Assembly (NCBI GenBank): GCA_043808585.1
Contig: JAZDES010000073.1
Span: 1-26,308, forward strand
Direction of reading: 5' to 3'
Length of the DNA stretch: 26,308 nt
Origin: CAYVMN01 sp043808585
Lineage (GTDB): Bacteria > Desulfobacterota > DSM-4660 > Desulfatiglandales > Desulfatiglandaceae
This document shows, one piece after another, positions 23,916-26,308 of the stretch; the stretch's first letter is position 1, and every line of letters begins with the position of its first letter. The position numbers and the translations under genes were made by a program. The notes beneath the pieces are model-generated. The model saw nothing but the letters and a program-made list of their open reading frames with translations, ran no database searches and was not told the DNA's origin.

Positions 23916-23936
23916 TTGGTGTTTAGTGTTTGGTGA
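23916..23936. repeat. heptad microrepeat TTGGTGT x3 (imperfect)
   Basis: The units TTGGTGT, TTAGTGT and TTGGTGA lie directly upstream of the plus-strand promoter and run into its -35 region. Confidence 0.6.
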
Positions 23937-23937
23937 T

Positions 23938-23988
23938 TTGGACTTCCTATGAGTTCATCAAGTATAATAAAGATAGTCTCAAGGTCAA
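23938..23988. promoter_or_regulatory. overlapping divergent promoters
   Basis: On the minus strand TTGACC (23983-23988) and TATACT (23961-23966), 16 bases apart, would drive the SnoaL-like gene. On the plus strand a perfect TATAAT (23963-23968) with TTGGAC (23938-23943), 19 bases apart, would drive the HTH-selenoprotein operon. The -10 boxes overlap, so the two promoters should exclude each other. Confidence 0.5.
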
Positions 23989-24028
23989 GCTATCATATCC
24001 CCCTTTCTTCTCTTGACACGACTACAGG

Positions 24029-24274
24029 ATGAGCATAGAGAAGATCCGGGAATTGGTGCATAGCATAGAACCAGAAGAGGCGATATCTGCCCTTGCAATT
24101 GTGGTGAAGAATCAGCTTTCTCTTCTGGAAGAAGAGGTGGCGTCTTCGGTGAGGAATATGGATTCTCTGGAGCCGGCCGAAGTTGCCAAGAGATTGGGGC
24201 TTTCCCATTCGGGTGCCAAGCCCCTTATCACGAAACTGAAAAAAGAAGGAAAACTGCACGGAGAAGATCGATGA
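24029..24274 (+). CDS. small helix-turn-helix protein
   Basis: The 81-aa protein is helical throughout. Residues 47-78 (LEPAEVAKRLGLSHSGAKPL) have the winged-helix/HTH pattern with a recognition helix and basic tail. It has no cysteines or metal site. The ATG has no good ribosome site and no alternative start exists because a stop lies just upstream. Its stop overlaps the start of the selenoprotein gene in an ATGA. It may regulate the operon, but this is inferred only from position and fold. Confidence 0.65.
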   Translation: MSIEKIRELVHSIEPEEAISALAIVVKNQLSLLEEEVASSVRNMDSLEPAEVAKRLGLSHSGAKPLITKLKKEGKLHGEDR

Positions 24275-26031
24275 GAGGGGGAAGGACAACCCTTTTGGCC
24301 TTTCTCGCCATGGCCGCCACGGTGGGGGCCCTCTGGTTGACCAACCTTAGTGTCACCCCAAAAGAGGCTACAAGGGACGAGGTCCTGGCCGAGGCCAAGA
24401 GGGGCGGCTACAGGCTTATCAGTACGGCCACACTCTGGGAAAATTACAGGAAAGACCCCAAAAACCTTCTATTGGTGGACACCAGGCAGGAGTGGGAGTA
24501 CCGCACTGGGCATATTAAAGGGGCTATCAATTTTCCCATGGAGCCCACCTGGCTGTCGCGATGGCAAAAAAAGGGAGCACTTGAAACACTTCTGGGGCCT
24601 GACAAGAACCGCTTTATCGTTTTTTACTGAGCGGGGCTGGCATGAGTCCGCAGCGACTCGGCAGCCCGTGTGGCTGTAAGGCTTGGTTACCAGAATGTCT
24701 ATCGCGATCCCATGGGGTATCCCGAATGGTACGCCAAAGGCCTGCCCGTGGAGAGCGCCCCGGCCGGACTCTCTGAAACGATTAAGGAATCCAAGGCACC
24801 GGGGCCCCTCTATGGCTGGGCCATGATCTGGACCCTTTTAGGACTCTTTGCAGGTGGTATGGCCCTCAACCTGACTCCCTGCGTCTATCCACTCATCCCC
24901 ATCACCGTCTCTTATTTTGGCGGACGGGGCGATAGGGGCAAAGGCAAGCGGATTGGTCACGGGTTGTGCTACGTTGGAGGATTGTCGTTCGCAAACTCTG
25001 TACTGGGCGTGGTTGCGGCCCTGAGCGGAGGACTCATGGGGGCCATGCTCCAGAACCCCGTGGTCCTTGCGCTAGTGGCTGCTGTTCTGGTCTTTTTTGC
25101 AACAAGTCTATTTGGATTCTGGGAATTACGTCTCCCATCCGGCCTTGCAAGGGCCGCCTCAAAGAGCTACACAGGCTATCTGGGCACGCTTTTTATGGGC
25201 GTGACCTTAGGCGTCGTGGCCGCACCATGTATAGGCCCTTTTGTTTTGGGTTTGCTCACCTGGGTGGCCAGTATGGGAAGCCCGTGGCTGGGATTCATCG
25301 TCTTTTTTACCCTGAGCCTCGGCCTGGGGTTGCCCCTCTTTTTTCTGGCCATGTTTTCAGGGCAGATCGATAAACTCCCCAGATCCGGTGAATGGATGCT
25401 CTGGGTGAGAAAACTCATGGGCTGGGTCTTGGTGGGAATGGCGGCCTATTTTATACGCCCCCTTTTTCCCAAGACGGCCGGGATATTTCTCCTGGCAGCC
25501 GTGGCCCTGGCTGCAGGGCTTCATCTTGGATGGATCGACCGGAGCAGGGCAAGCTTCCGGGCCTTTAATTGGTTCAGGATAGGTGCTGGGTTTGTGGGGG
25601 TGATCATTGCCACTTCCTTAATAGGCTCGTGGGTGATGCGGGGCACTGGGGTGTCCTGGCAGCCCTATTCCGATGAGCTGCTATCCCAGGCACGAAGATT
25701 GAAGAAACCAGTGATCATTGACTTTTACGCAGACTGGTGCAGCCCCTGCCGCGAACTTGAAGAGGTCACTTTTCATGATCAGGAAATTGTCAAACAGGCC
25801 AGGCAAGACTTTATTATGGTCAAGGTTGATTTAACGAGAGCTGGGAACCGGGATCACGAACGCTTGTTGCATCAATATGATGTCAAGGGTGTGCCAACAG
25901 TTGTGTTTGTGGACCATGAAGGAAAGGAGCGGCAAGACCTGCGTCTTGTGGACTTTCTTCCTCCGGATCAGTTTCTGATCCGGATGGCAGACGTGAGAAG
26001 GCCTTCTCTTCAAAGGAAAACCGACAAGTAA
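24271..26031 (+). CDS. candidate selenoprotein: rhodanese-DsbD-thioredoxin fusion with two in-frame UGA (Sec) codons
   Basis: Read through two TGA codons (24628-24630 and 24643-24645) the frame gives 586 aa. Residues 1-25 are a signal/anchor helix. Residues 45-155 are a rhodanese domain (VDTRQEWEYRTGHIKGAINF). Its active-site loop, normally FYC-x4-C, reads FY-U120-AGLA-U125 and continues without a gap into VRSDSAARVAVRLGYQNVY. A DsbD-like membrane domain follows (about 180-455) with redox cysteines C204 (NLTPC) and C320 (AAPCIGP), then a thioredoxin domain with WCSPC (C490, C493) and cis-Pro in KGVPTVVF. DsbD normally moves electrons from the cytoplasm to the periplasm; here rhodanese replaces its N-terminal domain, suggesting reduction of a periplasmic sulfur compound. 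Both UGAs fall on the cysteine sites and each has a hairpin behind it. A sequencing error or pseudogene is unlikely because the frame never shifts. Confidence 0.83.
24634..24667 (+). promoter_or_regulatory. SECIS-like hairpin for the first UGA
   Basis: GGGCTG (24634-24639) pairs with CAGCCC (24662-24667) and GAGTC (24644-24648) with GACTC (24655-24659), around the loop CGCAGC. The loop begins 18 bases after the UGA and has G at its second position, which fits the bacterial SECIS pattern as I recall it. Confidence 0.6.
24662..24676 (+). promoter_or_regulatory. SECIS-like hairpin for the second UGA
   Basis: CAGCC (24662-24666) pairs with GGCTG (24672-24676) around the loop CGTGT. The loop begins 21 bases after the second UGA and contains GU. 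It shares 24662-24667 with the first hairpin, so the two structures cannot form together. Confidence 0.55.
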
Positions 26032-26053
26032 AACACATTTTGCGGAGGGAGAG

Positions 26054-26308
26054 ATGCTGAAAGTTAGTTTTTTTCTTAACGAGCCCAGAGGAAAACCGTG
26101 AGAGCATTTCTTGAATATAATGCCCAGGCTGGGTGAGAAATATGACATTGAGATTGAAACCATTTCCAAGCCAAGAGAAGAATACAACACAGATGAATAT
26201 TTTGAGCTGGATTTGCCCGTCGCTCCAGCGGTTATGGTAGGTCAAGAGATCGTGGTAGAGGGGGCGGATATCTCGGATGAAAAACTTGAAGAAACTATCT
26301 GTAAGCAC
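26054..26308 (+). CDS. candidate thioredoxin-like selenoprotein with one in-frame UGA (partial at window end)
   Basis: Starting at the ATG at 26054 (GGAGG ribosome site five bases upstream) the frame reads MLKVSFFLNEPRGKP-U16-EHFLNIM and continues open to the end of the window (85 codons). The pattern is a small thioredoxin fold: first strand, redox site at the start of the helix, and cis-Pro P58 in DLPVAPAVMVG. The partner cysteine of a CxxC is absent (G13), so U16 would act alone or with C83. The gene begins 22 bases after the rhodanese-DsbD gene and likely forms an operon with it. I recall an automated family name 'thioredoxin-like (seleno)protein SaoT' for similar small proteins but cannot verify the match. 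No signal peptide is seen, so it is probably cytoplasmic. Confidence 0.75.
26106..26141 (+). promoter_or_regulatory. SECIS-like hairpin of the thioredoxin-like gene
   Basis: ATTTCT (26106-26111) pairs with AGAAAT (26136-26141); after a one-sided bulge TGCCCA (26121-26126) pairs with TGGGTG (26130-26135, two wobble pairs) around the loop GGC. The loop begins 25 bases after the UGA (26099-26101) and starts with GG. Confidence 0.6.

Noticed and set aside
24271..24630. A short separate rhodanese gene ending at the first TGA, followed by a separate DsbD gene starting at the GTG at 24670
   Set aside because: Both parts are in the same frame, the sequence between them completes the rhodanese domain, and the only interruptions are two TGA codons at cysteine positions. 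The GTG at 24670 has no ribosome site.
24628..24645. Pseudogene or sequencing-error explanation for the two TGA codons
   Set aside because: Only TGA occurs, twice and exactly at the C-x4-C positions, with no frameshift and no TAA or TAG; random decay would not give this pattern. It cannot be fully excluded without read data.
25831..26308. Minus-strand ORFs at the right end of the window
   Set aside because: They run antisense to the thioredoxin domain and the thioredoxin-like gene, and have no recognisable domains.

Overview
The window looks like an accessory region from an anaerobic Desulfobacterota-type bacterium (sulfate-reducer-like). The basis is the gene content: HdrA/QmoA-like and HdrA-MvhD (QmoB-like) flavoproteins, many small 4Fe-4S proteins, a TRAP transporter, and genes with in-frame UGA codons that read as selenocysteine. 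The taxonomic call is inference. I see no rRNA, tRNA, CRISPR array or complete transposase gene.

Layout. (1) 1-141: right part of a miniature inverted-repeat element (MITE copy 1). (2) 176-6581, minus strand: a small-molecule uptake and activation set with a quinol-monooxygenase-like ABM protein, an acyl-CoA ligase, TRAP transporter dctP-dctQ-dctM and an M20D amidohydrolase. (3) 6582-9218: a lipoprotein gene between inverted repeats, an RHH/PIN toxin-antitoxin pair with a palindromic operator over its promoter, and a YhbP-like flavin-fold protein. (4) 9277-20527, minus strand: a tightly packed operon. It starts with an Old Yellow Enzyme/2,4-dienoyl-CoA-reductase-like flavoenzyme, then an unknown 176-aa protein, two ferredoxins around a VOC protein, a QmoA-like HdrA, a QmoB-like HdrA-MvhD fusion, an HdrC-GltD fusion, an amidase and a CDF metal exporter. 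(5) 20552-23270: MITE copies 2 and 3 around a GtrA-PMT fusion glycosyltransferase gene. (6) 23396-23821: SnoaL-like gene, divergent from (7) 24029-26308, plus strand: a small HTH protein, a rhodanese-DsbD-thioredoxin fusion with two in-frame UGA codons, and a thioredoxin-like protein with one in-frame UGA, cut by the window end.

How the genes may work together. The TRAP system could import an organic acid or acyl-amino acid, the amidohydrolase and amidase could free the acid, and the ligase could make its CoA ester. The large operon could then reduce an enoyl- or aryl-CoA, with electrons from NAD(P)H entering through the GltD-like domain and passing through the Hdr-type proteins and ferredoxins. 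No HdrB or membrane QmoC partner is present, so this would be a soluble, NAD(P)H-linked variant. This is inference from domains and order.

The two most unusual signals follow. First, the rhodanese active-site loop that normally reads C-x4-C reads U-x4-U, each UGA followed by its own SECIS-like hairpin, and the next gene is another candidate selenoprotein. Second, the ~20.4 kb between MITE copies 1 and 2 carries the same 8-bp sequence (CGGAATTG) at its two inner junctions, which suggests that the whole catabolic block arrived as a circle and recombined into a resident MITE.
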